Source of the DNA: Leclercia sp. 29361
GTDB lineage: Bacteria > Pseudomonadota > Gammaproteobacteria > Enterobacterales > Enterobacteriaceae
Assembly: GCF_011290365.1 (NCBI RefSeq)
Contig: NZ_CP049786.1
Span: 4,340,001-4,404,000, forward strand
Length of the DNA: 64,000 bases
Direction: 5' to 3'
Position numbers and translations under genes: made by a program. A model generated the notes under the pieces. The model had not been told where the DNA came from, did no database searches, and was given only the letters and a program-made list of their open reading frames with translations. This document shows, piece by piece, positions 1 through 11,203 of this stretch (positions within the stretch are counted from its first letter, which is position 1; every line of letters begins with the position of its first letter).

Positions 1-1707
1 GTCCATATTGTCGTTCAGGATCTGGCGAGCACGTGCATAGTTACGCTCAACCAGAGATTTTACTTCCTGATCGATGATACGTGCTGTCTCATCGGACATA
101 TGCTTCGCTTTCGCCACAGAACGGCCCAGGAACACTTCGCCCTCTTCTTCCGCATACAGCAGCGGACCGAGTTTGTCGGAGAAGCCCCATTGGGTCACCA
201 TGTTACGTGCCAGGTTGGTCGCGACTTTGATGTCGTTAGACGCACCGGTCGAAACATGTTCCACACCGTAGATAATCTCTTCCGCCAGACGACCGCCGTA
301 CAGGGTTGAAATCTGGCTTTCCAGTTTCTGGCGGCTGGCGCTGATGGCATCGCCTTCCGGCAGGAAGAACGTCACGCCAAGCGCACGACCGCGCGGAATA
401 ATCGTCACTTTATGCACCGGATCGTGTTCCGGTACCAGGCGACCGATAATCGCATGACCTGCTTCGTGGTAAGCCGTGGACTCTTTCTGCGCTTCCGTCA
501 TCACCATGGAGCGGCGTTCCGCACCCATCATGATTTTGTCTTTCGCTTTCTCGAACTCCACCATCGAGACCACACGCTTGTTGCCGCGAGCAGCAAACAG
601 TGCAGCTTCGTTCACGAGGTTAGCCAGATCCGCACCGGAGAAGCCTGGGGTGCCGCGCGCAATGATTGCCGCATCGATGTCCGGAGACAGCGGTACGCGA
701 CGCATATGCACTTTCAGGATCTGCTCACGACCACGAACGTCTGGCAGACCGACCACAACCTGACGGTCAAAACGGCCTGGACGCAGCAGCGCAGGGTCAA
801 GAACGTCCGGACGGTTAGTTGCCGCGATAACGATGATACCTTCGTTACCTTCGAAACCGTCCATCTCAACCAGCATCTGGTTCAGCGTCTGCTCACGTTC
901 ATCGTGACCACCGCCCAGACCTGCGCCACGCTGGCGGCCTACGGCGTCGATTTCATCGATGAAGATGATGCACGGTGCCGCTTTCTTGGCCTGTTCGAAC
1001 ATGTCACGCACACGGGATGCACCGACACCAACGAACATTTCCACGAAGTCAGAACCGGAAATGGTAAAGAACGGGACCTTCGCTTCACCGGCGATGGCTT
1101 TCGCCAGCAGGGTTTTACCGGTACCCGGAGGGCCGACCATCAGGACGCCTTTCGGGATCTTACCGCCCAGTTTCTGGAAGCGGCTCGGTTCACGTAGGTA
1201 TTCAACCAGCTCACCCACCTCTTCTTTTGCTTCGTCGCAACCTGCTACGTCAGCAAAAGTGGTTTTGATCTGGTCTTCCGTCAACATACGCGCCTTACTC
1301 TTGCCGAACGACATGGCACCTTTGCCACCGCCGCCCTGCATTTGACGCATAAAGAAGATCCAGACGCCGATAAGCAGCAGCATCGGGAACCAGGAGATGA
1401 AGATAGAAGCCAGCAGGCTTGGCTCTTCCGGCGGCTCACCTACCACCTTGACGTTTTTAGTCAGAAGGTTATCAAGCAGCTTAGGATCGTTCACCGGAAT
1501 GTAAGTCGTGTAACGGTTACTATCTTTCTTGGTAACGTTGATCTCACGTCCGTTGATACGCGCTTCGCGAACCTGATCCTGGTTGACCTCTTGCAGGAAG
1601 GTAGAGTAGTCCACCTTACGGCCATTAGACTCGCTGGGCCCAAAGCTCTGGAATACTGACATCAGCACAACGGCAATGACCAGCCAGAGTATTAGGTTTT
1701 TCGCCAT
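1..1707 (-). CDS. ftsH: FtsH, membrane ATP-dependent zinc metalloprotease (C-terminus cut by window edge)
   Basis: FtsH is the inner-membrane AAA+ protease that degrades LpxC, sigma-32 and misassembled membrane proteins. The window holds the first 569 codons; the E. coli protein has 644, so about 75 C-terminal residues lie outside. Two membrane segments (about residues 5-23 and 100-120) flank a periplasmic loop. Walker A GPPGTGKT lies at 192-199, and the zinc motif HEAGH follows near 414. The start chosen is the ATG of MAKNL, as in E. coli. A TTG three codons upstream (reading LSDMAKN) is an alternative. The gene follows rlmE on the same strand after about 100 bases, the conserved rlmE-ftsH pair. 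Confidence 0.98.
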   Translation of the reverse strand, partial: MAKNLILWLVIAVVLMSVFQSFGPSESNGRKVDYSTFLQEVNQDQVREARINGREINVTKKDSNRYTTYIPVNDPKLLDNLLTKNVKVVGEPPEEPSLLASIFISWFPMLLLIGVWIFFMRQMQGGGGKGAMSFGKSKARMLTEDQIKTTFADVAGCDEAKEEVGELVEYLREPSRFQKLGGKIPKGVLMVGPPGTGKTLLAKAIAGEAKVPFFTISGSDFVEMFVGVGASRVRDMFEQAKKAAPCIIFIDEIDAVGRQRGAGLGGGHDEREQTLNQMLVEMDGFEGNEGIIVIAATNRPDVLDPALLRPGRFDRQVVVGLPDVRGREQILKVHMRRVPLSPDIDAAIIARGTPGFSGADLANLVNEAALFAARGNKRVVSMVEFEKAKDKIMMGAERRSMVMTEAQKESTAYHEAGHAIIGRLVPEHDPVHKVTIIPRGRALGVTFFLPEGDAISASRQKLESQISTLYGGRLAEEIIYGVEHVSTGASNDIKVATNLARNMVTQWGFSDKLGPLLYAEEEGEVFLGRSVAKAKHMSDETARIIDQEVKSLVERNYARARQILNDNMD

Positions 1708-1809
1708 GTCACTCAAGGGATTAACCTCTTATTACAACTGTGTTAAAAACAGCGTCAGGATACTCAGTATCCGATTCATTTCAAACTTTCGCCTGAAACT
1801 TACCGGCTA

Positions 1810-2436
1810 TCATTTTCGCCCGGTCGCTACAATATACACTTCACGTGAACGAGCACGAGAAGAGTCCGGCTTACGAACTTTGACCTTCGCAAACAGGGAG
1901 CGAATTTCCTTCAGATACTCCTCGAAACCTTCGCCCTGGAACACCTTCACTAAAAAACTACCACCCGGCGCTAAGACATCACGGGACATCTCTAACGCCA
2001 GTTCTACCAGATACATGGAGCGAGGGATATCCACCGCCGGTGTTCCGCACATATTTGGCGCCATATCGGACATGACAACCTGAACTTTACTGTCACCTAC
2101 ACGTTCAAGTAACGCTTTCAGTACTAATTCATCACGAAAATCGCCCTGAAGGAAGTCCACACCAACGATGGGATCCATAGGCAAAAGATCGCAGGCGATG
2201 ATTCGGCCAGTTCCGCCGATTTGTGTCACCGCATATTGCGACCATCCGCCGGGCGCTGCACCGAGGTCGACTACCGTCATCCCCGGCTTAAAGAGTTTGT
2301 CACTTTGCTGTATTTCATCAAGTTTAAACCAGGCACGGGAACGTAACCCCTTTTTCTGTGCCTGTAGAACATATTTATCGCTAAAGTGTTCCTGGAGCCA
2401 GCGGCTCGAGCTTGCAGAACGCTTTTTACCTGTCAT
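1810..2436 (-). CDS. rlmE: RlmE (RrmJ/FtsJ), 23S rRNA U2552 2'-O-methyltransferase
   Basis: This heat-shock methyltransferase uses S-adenosylmethionine to methylate the 2'-OH of U2552 in the A-loop of 23S rRNA, a late step of 50S assembly. The protein has 208 residues against 209 in E. coli. The SAM-binding segment [11 protein letters not shown] lies at 55-65. The four catalytic residues known from E. coli fall at the same positions here: K38, D124, K164 and E199. It is transcribed towards ftsH and is divergent from yhbY. Confidence 0.98.
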   Translation of the reverse strand: MTGKKRSASSSRWLQEHFSDKYVLQAQKKGLRSRAWFKLDEIQQSDKLFKPGMTVVDLGAAPGGWSQYAVTQIGGTGRIIACDLLPMDPIVGVDFLQGDFRDELVLKALLERVGDSKVQVVMSDMAPNMCGTPAVDIPRSMYLVELALEMSRDVLAPGGSFLVKVFQGEGFEEYLKEIRSLFAKVKVRKPDSSRARSREVYIVATGRK

Positions 2437-2558
2437 TTAACTTTCCGTCCTGGTTCATCGTAGCCTGTGGTGTAAATTTCCACTCAGCAATTTGGCGATA
2501 TTAGGGAGATGGCGGTAGAATGAACCGTTTTCAATCCCAACGTAAGCAAAAATATACG

Positions 2559-2852
2559 ATGAATCTGAGTACTAAACAAAAACAGCACCTTAAAGGTCTG
2601 GCACATCCGCTCAAGCCTGTAGTTATGCTTGGCAACAATGGTTTGACCGAAGGGGTACTGGCCGAGATTGAACAAGCGCTGGAGCACCACGAATTAATCA
2701 AAGTGAAAATCGCCTCTGAAGACAGAGAGACCAAGACTTTGATCGTGGAAGCAATCGTGCGCGAAACCGGCGCCTGTAATGTACAGGTCATCGGTAAAAC
2801 GCTGGTGCTCTACCGTCCATCTAAAGAGCGTAAAATCTCGCTGCCACGCTAA
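2559..2852 (+). CDS. yhbY: YhbY, CRM-domain ribosome-assembly RNA-binding protein
   Basis: YhbY is a small CRM-domain (KH-like) protein associated with pre-50S particles. The start at MNLSTKQ gives 97 residues, the E. coli length. An upstream in-frame ATG at 2520 would add 13 residues not found in E. coli. The fold's GxxG-type loop appears in VVMLGNNGLTEGV. The gene is divergent from rlmE and convergent with greA, and a bidirectional terminator separates it from greA. Confidence 0.95.
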   Translation: MNLSTKQKQHLKGLAHPLKPVVMLGNNGLTEGVLAEIEQALEHHELIKVKIASEDRETKTLIVEAIVRETGACNVQVIGKTLVLYRPSKERKISLPR

Positions 2853-2938
2853 GATTATCCTGAATTGAACACATTTACTGTGTAAAACGAGGGGTTTTTC
2901 TTAAGCAGGTGAGCAAAATGCCATGCTCCTTGAGTTGA

Positions 2939-2964
2939 TAAAAGGCCGCTATGCGGCCTTTTTC
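2939..2964. terminator. Bidirectional terminator between yhbY and greA
   Basis: A GGCCGC/GCGGCC stem with a three-base loop is flanked by A-rich sequence on the left and a T run on the right. It can therefore stop transcripts of both convergent genes. Confidence 0.8.
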
Positions 2965-3004
2965 CTATCTTTACAATGTATCAACATCTGGCAGGAGATG
3001 CGAA

Positions 3005-3481
3005 TTACAGGTAATCAACCTTGATAATTTCGAACTCCACTTCCCCACCCGGGGTACGGATGGTGACCACATCGTCCTGCTCTTTGCCAATCAGGCCGCG
3101 GGCAATCGGTGAGTTTACCGAGATCAGATTCTGCTTAAAATCGGCCTCGTCATCACCTACGATTCGGTAAGAAACTTCTTCATCGTTATCCAGATTGATC
3201 ACGGTAACGGTGCAACCAAAAATGACTCGCCCGTTGTTTGGCATCTTGGTGATATCAATCACCTGCGCATTCGACAGCTTGGCTTCGATATCTTTAATAC
3301 GCCCTTCGCAGAAACCCTGCTGCTCACGCGCAGCGTGGTACTCGGCGTTCTCTTTCAAATCGCCATGCTCACGCGCATCGGCGATGGCTGCAATGATCTC
3401 AGGGCGGCGAACAGATTTCAGAAAATCCAGCTCTTCGCGAAGTTTTTCAGCCCCACGTAAGGTCATCGGAATAGCTTGCAT
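3005..3481 (-). CDS. greA: GreA, transcript cleavage factor
   Basis: GreA enters the secondary channel of RNA polymerase and stimulates cleavage of backtracked RNA. The 158 residues match E. coli in length and almost throughout in sequence. The N-terminal coiled coil carries the acidic tip residues D41 and E44 (in HGDLKEN), which bind the catalytic magnesium. A C-terminal FKBP-like domain follows. In E. coli the greA leader yields the small RNA GraL and autoregulates by attenuation. Confidence 0.98.
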   Translation of the reverse strand: MQAIPMTLRGAEKLREELDFLKSVRRPEIIAAIADAREHGDLKENAEYHAAREQQGFCEGRIKDIEAKLSNAQVIDITKMPNNGRVIFGCTVTVINLDNDEEVSYRIVGDDEADFKQNLISVNSPIARGLIGKEQDDVVTIRTPGGEVEFEIIKVDYL

Positions 3482-3727
3482 TTGTTATACCTCTTTGACA
3501 TTCCTGTTAGGTACGGGTAACTGACCCGACGACTGGCCCCGCAGGCATCACAGCCTGGCACAGGTCAGAAGCAAAAGAAAACTGACCCGGAAGCAAAGTT
3601 CCAGGACAGCAGCAATTTTTCAATTTGATACGCATTTTAACGCGAAGTTCAGTATGGGTCATCGTTTACTTTACAGGGCGTTGGGCCGTAGTATGGCGGT
3701 TTGTTTCCGGGTTGTTAGCGCGAGATT
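3482..3727. other. Divergent greA leader / dacB upstream region
   Basis: No gene is seen in these 246 bases. Read on the minus strand it is the greA leader. A GGTCAG/CTGACC stem with a 13-base loop spans about 3563-3588, and a CCAGGC/GCCTGC-type stem lies downstream of it. E. coli has the GraL small RNA in this place. I cannot delimit GraL here and see no clear U-tract terminator. Confidence 0.4.
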
Positions 3728-5161
3728 ATGCGATTTTCCAGATTTATCATCGGATTGACCACCACATTTGCGTTCACTGTCCAGGCAGCGAACGTTGACG
3801 AGTATATTAATCAGCTGCCCGATGGTGCCAATCTTGCCCTGATGGTGCAAAAGATAGGTGCCCAGGCCCCTGAGATTGATTATCACAGCCAGCAGATGGC
3901 CCTGCCCGCCAGTACGCAAAAAGTGATCACGGGCCTGGCCGCCCTGCTGCAGCTGGGGCCCGACTTTCGCTTCACCACCACGCTGGAGAGCAAAGGCAAC
4001 GTTGAGGGCGGTGTGCTGAAAGGCGATCTTATCGCCCGTTTTGGCGGGGATCCGACCTTTAAGCGTCAGGATATTCGCAATATGGTCGCCGTGCTAAAGA
4101 AGTCGGGCGTGCAGCGCATTGAAGGCAATGTGCTTATCGACACGTCTATCTTCGCCAGCCATGATAAAGCCCCGGGCTGGCCGTGGAACGACATGACCCA
4201 GTGCTTTAGCGCGCCGCCTGCGGCCGCGATTGTCGATCGCAACTGCTTCTCCGTCTCGCTGTACAGTGCACCAAAACCCAATGATTTAGCTTTTATCCGG
4301 GTGGCGTCCTACTATCCGGTCACTATGTTCAGTCAGGTACGTACCCTGGCGAAAGGGTCGCCGGAAGCGCAGTACTGCGAACTGGACGTGGTACCGGGAG
4401 ATCTTAACCGCTTTACGTTGACCGGATGCCTGACGCAGCGCGCCGATCCGCTGCCACTGGCCTTCGCCATTCAGGATGGCGCAGGCTATGCCGGGGCGAT
4501 CCTCAAAGACGAACTGAAGCAGGCCAACATCACCTATAGCGGCACGCTGTTACGTCAGACCCAGAGCAACGAGCCGGGCACCGTGATTGCCAGTAAGCAA
4601 TCGGCGCCGCTGCACGACCTGCTCAAGATCATGCTGAAAAAATCGGACAACATGATTGCCGACACCGTGTTTCGCATGATCGGCCACGCCCGCTTCGGCG
4701 TTCCTGGCACCTGGCGTGCCGGGTCGGATGCGGTCCGGCAGATCCTGCGTCAGCAGGCCGGTATTGAGCTCGGGAATACCATCGCGGTTGATGGCTCAGG
4801 TCTGTCGCGCCATAACCTGATCTCCCCTGCCACCATGATGCAGGTCCTTCAGTACATTGCTCAGCACGACACTGAACTAAACTTTATCTCGATGCTGCCG
4901 CTCGCCGGTTATGACGGCTCCCTGCAGTATCGGGCTGGCCTGCACGCCGCGGGCGTGGATGGCAAAGTCTCCGCGAAGACGGGCTCGCTCCAGGGCGTCT
5001 ATAACCTGGCCGGGTTTATCACTACCGCCAGCGGGCAACGGATGGCTTTTGTGCAGTATCTTTCTGGCTACGCGGTTGAACCTGCAGACCAACGCAATCG
5101 CCGTATCCCGCTGGTGCGCTTTGAGAGCCGGCTTTACAAGGATATTTATCAGAATAACTAG
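3728..5161 (+). CDS. dacB: DacB, penicillin-binding protein 4 (D-Ala-D-Ala carboxypeptidase/endopeptidase)
   Basis: PBP4 is a periplasmic class C low-molecular-mass PBP that trims terminal D-Ala and cuts peptide cross-links. The 477 residues equal the E. coli length. A signal peptide ends near VQA (residues 18-20). The three active-site motifs are at the expected positions: S62-T-Q-K65, S306-D-N308 and K417-T-G419, with the family's large inserted domain between the first two. Only two bases separate it from pmrA, so the three genes probably form one transcript. Confidence 0.97.
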   Translation: MRFSRFIIGLTTTFAFTVQAANVDEYINQLPDGANLALMVQKIGAQAPEIDYHSQQMALPASTQKVITGLAALLQLGPDFRFTTTLESKGNVEGGVLKGDLIARFGGDPTFKRQDIRNMVAVLKKSGVQRIEGNVLIDTSIFASHDKAPGWPWNDMTQCFSAPPAAAIVDRNCFSVSLYSAPKPNDLAFIRVASYYPVTMFSQVRTLAKGSPEAQYCELDVVPGDLNRFTLTGCLTQRADPLPLAFAIQDGAGYAGAILKDELKQANITYSGTLLRQTQSNEPGTVIASKQSAPLHDLLKIMLKKSDNMIADTVFRMIGHARFGVPGTWRAGSDAVRQILRQQAGIELGNTIAVDGSGLSRHNLISPATMMQVLQYIAQHDTELNFISMLPLAGYDGSLQYRAGLHAAGVDGKVSAKTGSLQGVYNLAGFITTASGQRMAFVQYLSGYAVEPADQRNRRIPLVRFESRLYKDIYQNN

Positions 5162-5163
5162 CG

Positions 5164-5826
5164 ATGAAATTACTCATTGTCGAAGACGATCTGCTGCTGC
5201 AGGAAGGACTGGCTCTGGCGCTCTCTGCGGAGGGCTATACGCTCGATTGCGCTGGCACTGCCGCCGAGGCTGATGGCCTTATCCAGAGCGGCGAGTACAG
5301 CCTGGTGATCCTCGATCTTGGCCTGCCGGATAAAGACGGAGCTACTCTACTCAGCCAGTGGCGTCGTCGTGGGGTGGATAATCCGGTGCTGATCCTGACG
5401 GCGCGCGATGCGCTGGAAGACAGGATCAACGGCCTCGACTCCGGCGCCGACGACTATCTGGTGAAACCTTTTGCCCTGGCGGAACTACAGGCGCGGGCAC
5501 GGGCCTTAATCCGGCGTTATCAGGGGCACAGTGATAACCTGCTCAGCGACGGGGATCTGACGCTAAACCTGCAAACGCAGCAGGTATTACAGCAGTCCCA
5601 GCCGGTTGAGGTCACCCCGAAAGAGTTCGCCCTGCTAACGCGGCTGATCATGCGCACCGGGCAGACCGTCCATCGTGAGACCTTACAGCAGGATATCTAC
5701 TCCTGGCAGGACGATCCCGGCTCGAACACCCTTGAGGTTCATATCCATAACCTGCGGCGCAAGCTGGGTAAAGACCGCATCAAAACCGTGCGCGGCGTGG
5801 GCTATCGTCTGGAGAGCCAAAAATGA
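5164..5826 (+). CDS. pmrA: PmrA-type OmpR-family response regulator
   Basis: This DNA-binding response regulator would be phosphorylated by the adjacent PmrB-type kinase. PmrA regulons typically include lipid A modification genes (arnB operon, eptA). The receiver domain (1-115) has acidic residues E7, D8 and D9, phospho-acceptor D51 in ILDLGLP, and a conserved K in VKPF. A winged-helix domain follows, with the NTLEVHIHNLRRKLG recognition region. It resembles E. coli BasR clearly but not closely. The gene overlaps pmrB by four bases (ATGA). E. coli K-12 has dacB directly beside obgE, without this pair. The symbol rests on the partner kinase and could be replaced by a neutral name. Confidence 0.8.
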   Translation: MKLLIVEDDLLLQEGLALALSAEGYTLDCAGTAAEADGLIQSGEYSLVILDLGLPDKDGATLLSQWRRRGVDNPVLILTARDALEDRINGLDSGADDYLVKPFALAELQARARALIRRYQGHSDNLLSDGDLTLNLQTQQVLQQSQPVEVTPKEFALLTRLIMRTGQTVHRETLQQDIYSWQDDPGSNTLEVHIHNLRRKLGKDRIKTVRGVGYRLESQK

Positions 5827-6866
5827 ACAGCATGCGCCGTCGTCTGATGGTGCTGTTAGCAGTCATTCTGCTGTTCTTTCAACTCATCAGCGTTATCTGG
5901 CTCTGGCATGAAAGCCGGGAGCAAATCGGCTTCCTTGTCAGCGAGACGCTTTCTGCCAAATCGCGCAACCAGCATGTTGAGAAAGAGATCCGGGAGGCGA
6001 TCGCCTCGTTGCTGGTGCCTTCCCTGGTGATGGTCGGTTTTACGCTGCTGTTCTCCTTCTGGGCCGTCAGCTGGATCACCCGCCCCCTCAATCAGCTCCG
6101 CTCCAGCCTGGCAAACCGCTCTGCCGACAATCTCACCCCGCTACCGATGTATTCCGATATGGAAGAAGTTGGCGCCGTGACCACCTCTCTGAATCAACTC
6201 CTTGCCCGGCTGGATCAAACCATTCAGCAGGAGCGTCTGTTCACTGCTGACGCCGCACACGAGCTGCGTACGCCCCTTGCGGGCATCCGCCTGCATCTGG
6301 AGCTGATGGCGCAGTCAGGCTCGCCGCAGGCCTCTACGCTGATTGCCCGTATCGATCAACTGATGCATACCGTGGAGCAACTTCTGATGCTGGCCCGGGC
6401 GGGCCAGGCTCTGGCCAGCGGTCATTACGATACGGTTAACTGGAGCGAATCCATCTTTGCGCCGCTGGCGCTGGAGAATGAGACCAAAGATCACACTCTG
6501 ATCTGGCCGCAGACGGGCTCCCTGAGCGTACAGGGAGACGCCATCCTGTTGCGGCTGATGCTGCGCAATTTGCTGGAAAACGCGGTACGTTACAGCCCGG
6601 CGGGAACCACCATTGAAGTCAGCATGCAGGATGTCGACGATGGTACGCTGGTGAGTGTTTCCGATCAGGGGCCTGGCATTGATGAGGCACATCGCCAGTC
6701 CATTACCGAGCCGTTTCGCCGTATCGATCAACGCTACGGCGGCAGCGGGCTGGGGTTAAGCATCGTCCAGCGTATCGTGCAGTTGCATCGCGGCAAGCTG
6801 ACGCTGGAAAACCGTCCCGAAGGTGGGCTGACGGTCAGCTGCTGGCTACCGGCAAAATTGAATTAA
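5823..6866 (+). CDS. pmrB: PmrB-type sensor histidine kinase
   Basis: This inner-membrane kinase is the partner of the upstream regulator. Two membrane segments (about 7-27 and 64-84) enclose a short periplasmic loop with two ExxE motifs, E30-S-R-E33 and E55-I-R-E58. In Salmonella PmrB such motifs sense ferric iron. A HAMP segment leads to the phosphorylated histidine H146 in HELRTPL, and the ATPase domain has an N-box (NLLENA) and glycine-rich loops. From memory the sequence is very close to Klebsiella PmrB, which is mutated in some colistin-resistant strains. No eptA (pmrC) accompanies it here. The stop codon abuts the obgE terminator. Confidence 0.8.
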   Translation: MNSMRRRLMVLLAVILLFFQLISVIWLWHESREQIGFLVSETLSAKSRNQHVEKEIREAIASLLVPSLVMVGFTLLFSFWAVSWITRPLNQLRSSLANRSADNLTPLPMYSDMEEVGAVTTSLNQLLARLDQTIQQERLFTADAAHELRTPLAGIRLHLELMAQSGSPQASTLIARIDQLMHTVEQLLMLARAGQALASGHYDTVNWSESIFAPLALENETKDHTLIWPQTGSLSVQGDAILLRLMLRNLLENAVRYSPAGTTIEVSMQDVDDGTLVSVSDQGPGIDEAHRQSITEPFRRIDQRYGGSGLGLSIVQRIVQLHRGKLTLENRPEGGLTVSCWLPAKLN

Positions 6867-6892
6867 AAAAAAAGCCCCCTTGGTAAGGGGGC
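6865..6892 (-). terminator. obgE terminator
   Basis: Read on the minus strand, an eight-pair GCCCCCTT/AAGGGGGC stem with a three-base loop is followed by nine T. It begins about 12 bases after the obgE stop. The A run on the plus strand overlaps the pmrB stop codon. Confidence 0.85.
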
Positions 6893-6903
6893 CATTGATG
6901 GTC

Positions 6904-8094
<1,191 letters not shown>

Positions 8095-9060
8095 TCATTC
8101 GCCTGAGCGGGGGACAACTACAACCGCTTCACTTTTGCGCCAACGTCCCCAAAGACGATGACCAATGGCGGAATACATCGCGCCCGCAACCACGACAAAC
8201 GCACCGATATAAGCCAACAGGTTTAACATCGGTTTGACGAAGAAATCGGGCCAGGCCATTGATAATAAATCTGAAAATAACAGCGTAAACAGCGGGGTAA
8301 GCGTAATCAGTGCGCTCACCTGTGCTGCCTGCCAGCGCGCCATCGCTTCCGCCAGCGCGCCATAACCGACTAACGTGTTCAGACCACAAAAGATCAGACA
8401 CGCCAGCTGCCAGTCGCTTAACTGGGTAATGACTCCCGGCTTCGCCAGCGGCAACAGTGCAATAGTACATAAAGTGTACAGCAAAAACAGGATCTGCTGT
8501 GACGCCAGACGACGCAATAACACCTTTTGCGCGACGCCATAACTTACCCACACCGCCGCCGCACTCACGCCGAAAATCACACCCCAGGTGTAATCCGTCA
8601 GGCGGGTAAAGATCTCTATCAGACTGGTATTGAAGAACAACACCAGACCACAAAGCAGCATCATTGCCCCAATCACCTGCGTGCCGCGCATCTTCTCTTT
8701 GAGGATAACGACACTGGCGATCATCATGCCAACCGGTGACAGCTGACCTATAACTTGCGAGGCGGTAGGGCTAAGATACTGCAGGGAAGAACTGAACAAG
8801 ATGAAGTTGCCGAACAGACCACCTGTCGCAATCGCCAGTACAATAATCCAGCGCGGCTTGCGAAAAATGCGCATCGGCGGAAGCTTACCCTTGATTGCCA
8901 GGATAGTCCCCAGACCAACACCGGCCATCAGGAAGCGATAAAACACCACCGTTGGTGGTTCCATCACTTCAAGAACCTGCTTCATTGCAATGGGCAATGC
9001 GCCCCAGCACATCGCGGTGATGAGTGCCAGGAGAATACCAATGCCGGCTTGCTGCTTCAT
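8095..9060 (-). CDS. yhbE: YhbE, EamA/DMT-family inner-membrane transporter
   Basis: YhbE has the ten-helix drug/metabolite-transporter architecture with two EamA repeats, in 321 residues as in E. coli. The second repeat begins near TDYTWGVIFGVSAAAVWVS. The substrate is unknown. It lies between rpmA and obgE, as in E. coli, and is probably co-transcribed with obgE because only 15 bases separate them. Confidence 0.95.
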   Translation of the reverse strand: MKQQAGIGILLALITAMCWGALPIAMKQVLEVMEPPTVVFYRFLMAGVGLGTILAIKGKLPPMRIFRKPRWIIVLAIATGGLFGNFILFSSSLQYLSPTASQVIGQLSPVGMMIASVVILKEKMRGTQVIGAMMLLCGLVLFFNTSLIEIFTRLTDYTWGVIFGVSAAAVWVSYGVAQKVLLRRLASQQILFLLYTLCTIALLPLAKPGVITQLSDWQLACLIFCGLNTLVGYGALAEAMARWQAAQVSALITLTPLFTLLFSDLLSMAWPDFFVKPMLNLLAYIGAFVVVAGAMYSAIGHRLWGRWRKSEAVVVVPRSGE

Positions 9061-9101
9061 GCCCGTTTTCCCTACAGAAAAAATTACCGGGTTTCCAATG
9101 T

Positions 9102-9131
9102 AAAAAGCCCCGCAACACGTTGCGGGGCTTT
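9102..9131 (-). terminator. rpmA terminator
   Basis: A perfect AAGCCCCGCAAC / GTTGCGGGGCTT stem with a three-base loop is followed on the minus strand by T residues. It lies between rpmA and yhbE and may be partly read through to reach yhbE-obgE. Confidence 0.85.
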
Positions 9132-9156
9132 AATCCGTTACCGGACCGAGAAAACC

Positions 9157-9414
<258 letters not shown>

Positions 9415-9433
9415 TTAAATCTCTCCTCAGGTC

Positions 9434-9799
<366 letters not shown>

Positions 9800-9815
9800 T
9801 CACAATAGGGCGCGA

Positions 9816-9844
9816 ATATTACGCAAAACGCGAGCCTTTGACAA
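9816..9844 (-). promoter_or_regulatory. rplU-rpmA sigma-70 promoter
   Basis: On the minus strand TTGTCA and TAATAT are spaced by exactly 17 bases. The GC-rich stretch TCGCGCCC after the -10 resembles the discriminator of stringently controlled ribosomal promoters. The start point is inferred, not observed. Confidence 0.75.
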
Positions 9845-10001
9845 GTGCTACCGTCAATACATGAAGAAAAAAAACACAACACGTACGGTAACGTTTATCT
9901 GAGGCGTTTTTTCAGTACAATCAGCGCTACTATTGATAAACCGAACCCTACGTTAACCCATTTGAAATGTGGAAAACAGGACTACAAGCCCGGCTTTTGC
10001 G

Positions 10002-10973
10002 ATGAATTTAGAAAAAATCAATGAGTTAACCGCGCAAGATATGGCGGGTGTAAATGCAGCGATCCTGGAACAGCTCGACTCTGACGTTTCCCTAATCAAT
10101 CAGTTGGGTTACTACATCGTCAGCGGTGGGGGCAAACGCATCCGTCCAATGATCGCTGTGCTGGCCGCTCGCGCGGTAGGCTATCAGGGGAATGCGCACG
10201 TCACTATTGCGGCGCTGATCGAATTTATTCATACCGCTACGTTGCTGCATGATGACGTTGTCGATGAGTCCGACATGCGTCGTGGCAAAGCCACCGCCAA
10301 CGCGGCATTTGGCAATGCTGCCAGCGTGCTGGTCGGTGATTTTATCTATACGCGCGCCTTCCAGATGATGACCAGCCTCGGCTCGCTGAAGGTGCTGGAA
10401 GTGATGTCCAAAGCGGTGAACGTGATCGCGGAAGGCGAAGTTCTGCAGCTGATGAACGTCAACGACCCGGACATCACCGAAGAGAACTACATGCGGGTGA
10501 TCTACAGCAAAACCGCACGTCTGTTTGAGGCGGCGGCCCAGTGCTCCGGTATTCTTGCTGGCTGTAGCGAGGAGCAGGAACGTGGCCTGCAGGATTACGG
10601 GCGCTATCTTGGCACCGCCTTCCAGCTGATCGACGATCTGCTCGATTACAGCGCCGATGGCGAGACGCTGGGCAAAAACGTCGGGGACGACCTCAATGAG
10701 GGCAAACCGACGCTCCCGCTGCTGCATGCCATGCGTAACGGTACCCCTGAACAGGCAAACCTGATCCGCGAAGCCATTGAACAAGGAAACGGCCGACACC
10801 TTCTGGAACCTGTACTGGAAGCAATGGCAACCTGTGGTTCACTGGAATGGACGCGTCAGCGTGCCGAGGAAGAAGCGGATAAAGCCATCATCGCACTTCA
10901 GGTGATCCCTGACAGTCCATGGCGTGATGCCCTGATCGGTCTCGCCCATATTGCTGTCCAACGCGATCGATAA
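10002..10973 (+). CDS. ispB: IspB, octaprenyl diphosphate synthase
   Basis: This essential trans-prenyltransferase builds the C40 side chain of ubiquinone and menaquinone from farnesyl and isopentenyl diphosphates. The start at MNLEKINE gives 323 residues as in E. coli; an upstream in-frame ATG at 9969 would add 11. The two magnesium-binding aspartate motifs are D84-D-V-V-D88 and D211-D-L-L-D215. GGGKRIRP (42-49) binds isopentenyl diphosphate. It is divergent from rplU. Confidence 0.98.
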   Translation: MNLEKINELTAQDMAGVNAAILEQLDSDVSLINQLGYYIVSGGGKRIRPMIAVLAARAVGYQGNAHVTIAALIEFIHTATLLHDDVVDESDMRRGKATANAAFGNAASVLVGDFIYTRAFQMMTSLGSLKVLEVMSKAVNVIAEGEVLQLMNVNDPDITEENYMRVIYSKTARLFEAAAQCSGILAGCSEEQERGLQDYGRYLGTAFQLIDDLLDYSADGETLGKNVGDDLNEGKPTLPLLHAMRNGTPEQANLIREAIEQGNGRHLLEPVLEAMATCGSLEWTRQRAEEEADKAIIALQVIPDSPWRDALIGLAHIAVQRDR

Positions 10974-10982
10974 GCAGTTCCA

Positions 10983-11013
10983 GGAACTCTCTTTTTCATG
11001 AAAAGAGAGTTCC
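10983..11013. repeat. Perfect 13-bp inverted repeat after ispB
   Basis: GGAACTCTCTTTT and its exact complement flank the five-base loop TCATG, starting nine bases after the ispB stop. No T tract follows on either strand, so it is not a standard intrinsic terminator. It could be an mRNA-stabilising 3' hairpin or a protein-binding site. Confidence 0.7.
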
Positions 11014-11139
11014 GATAAGTTCCAAATAATATCCATAACGTTGTTAAAGAATCCGCTTACAGGCCGCATGATTAAAGCCCTGGCAAAATCTGAATGTTGC
11101 TTCCAGTAACGCGAACTTTTTAGAACCGCTGTTCGAAGA

Positions 11140-11175
11140 AGGTATAGTAAAAACGTCATTTAATTGAAATGACGT
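11140..11175 (+). promoter_or_regulatory. Candidate sfsB promoter with overlapping palindromic operator
   Basis: A TATAGT -10-like hexamer (11143-11148) is followed at once by the palindrome ACGTCATTT-AATTG-AAATGACGT (11153-11175). Its position across the expected transcription start suggests an operator, perhaps for SfsB itself. That assignment is inference. Confidence 0.45.
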
Positions 11176-11203
11176 AAACGTACCAGAACAGAGGGACCGC
11201 TGA

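Noticed and set aside
412-1197. Plus-strand frame of 261 codons opposite ftsH
   Set aside because: It is an antisense shadow of the conserved AAA domain; the composition is His/Arg/Thr-rich as expected for such shadows.
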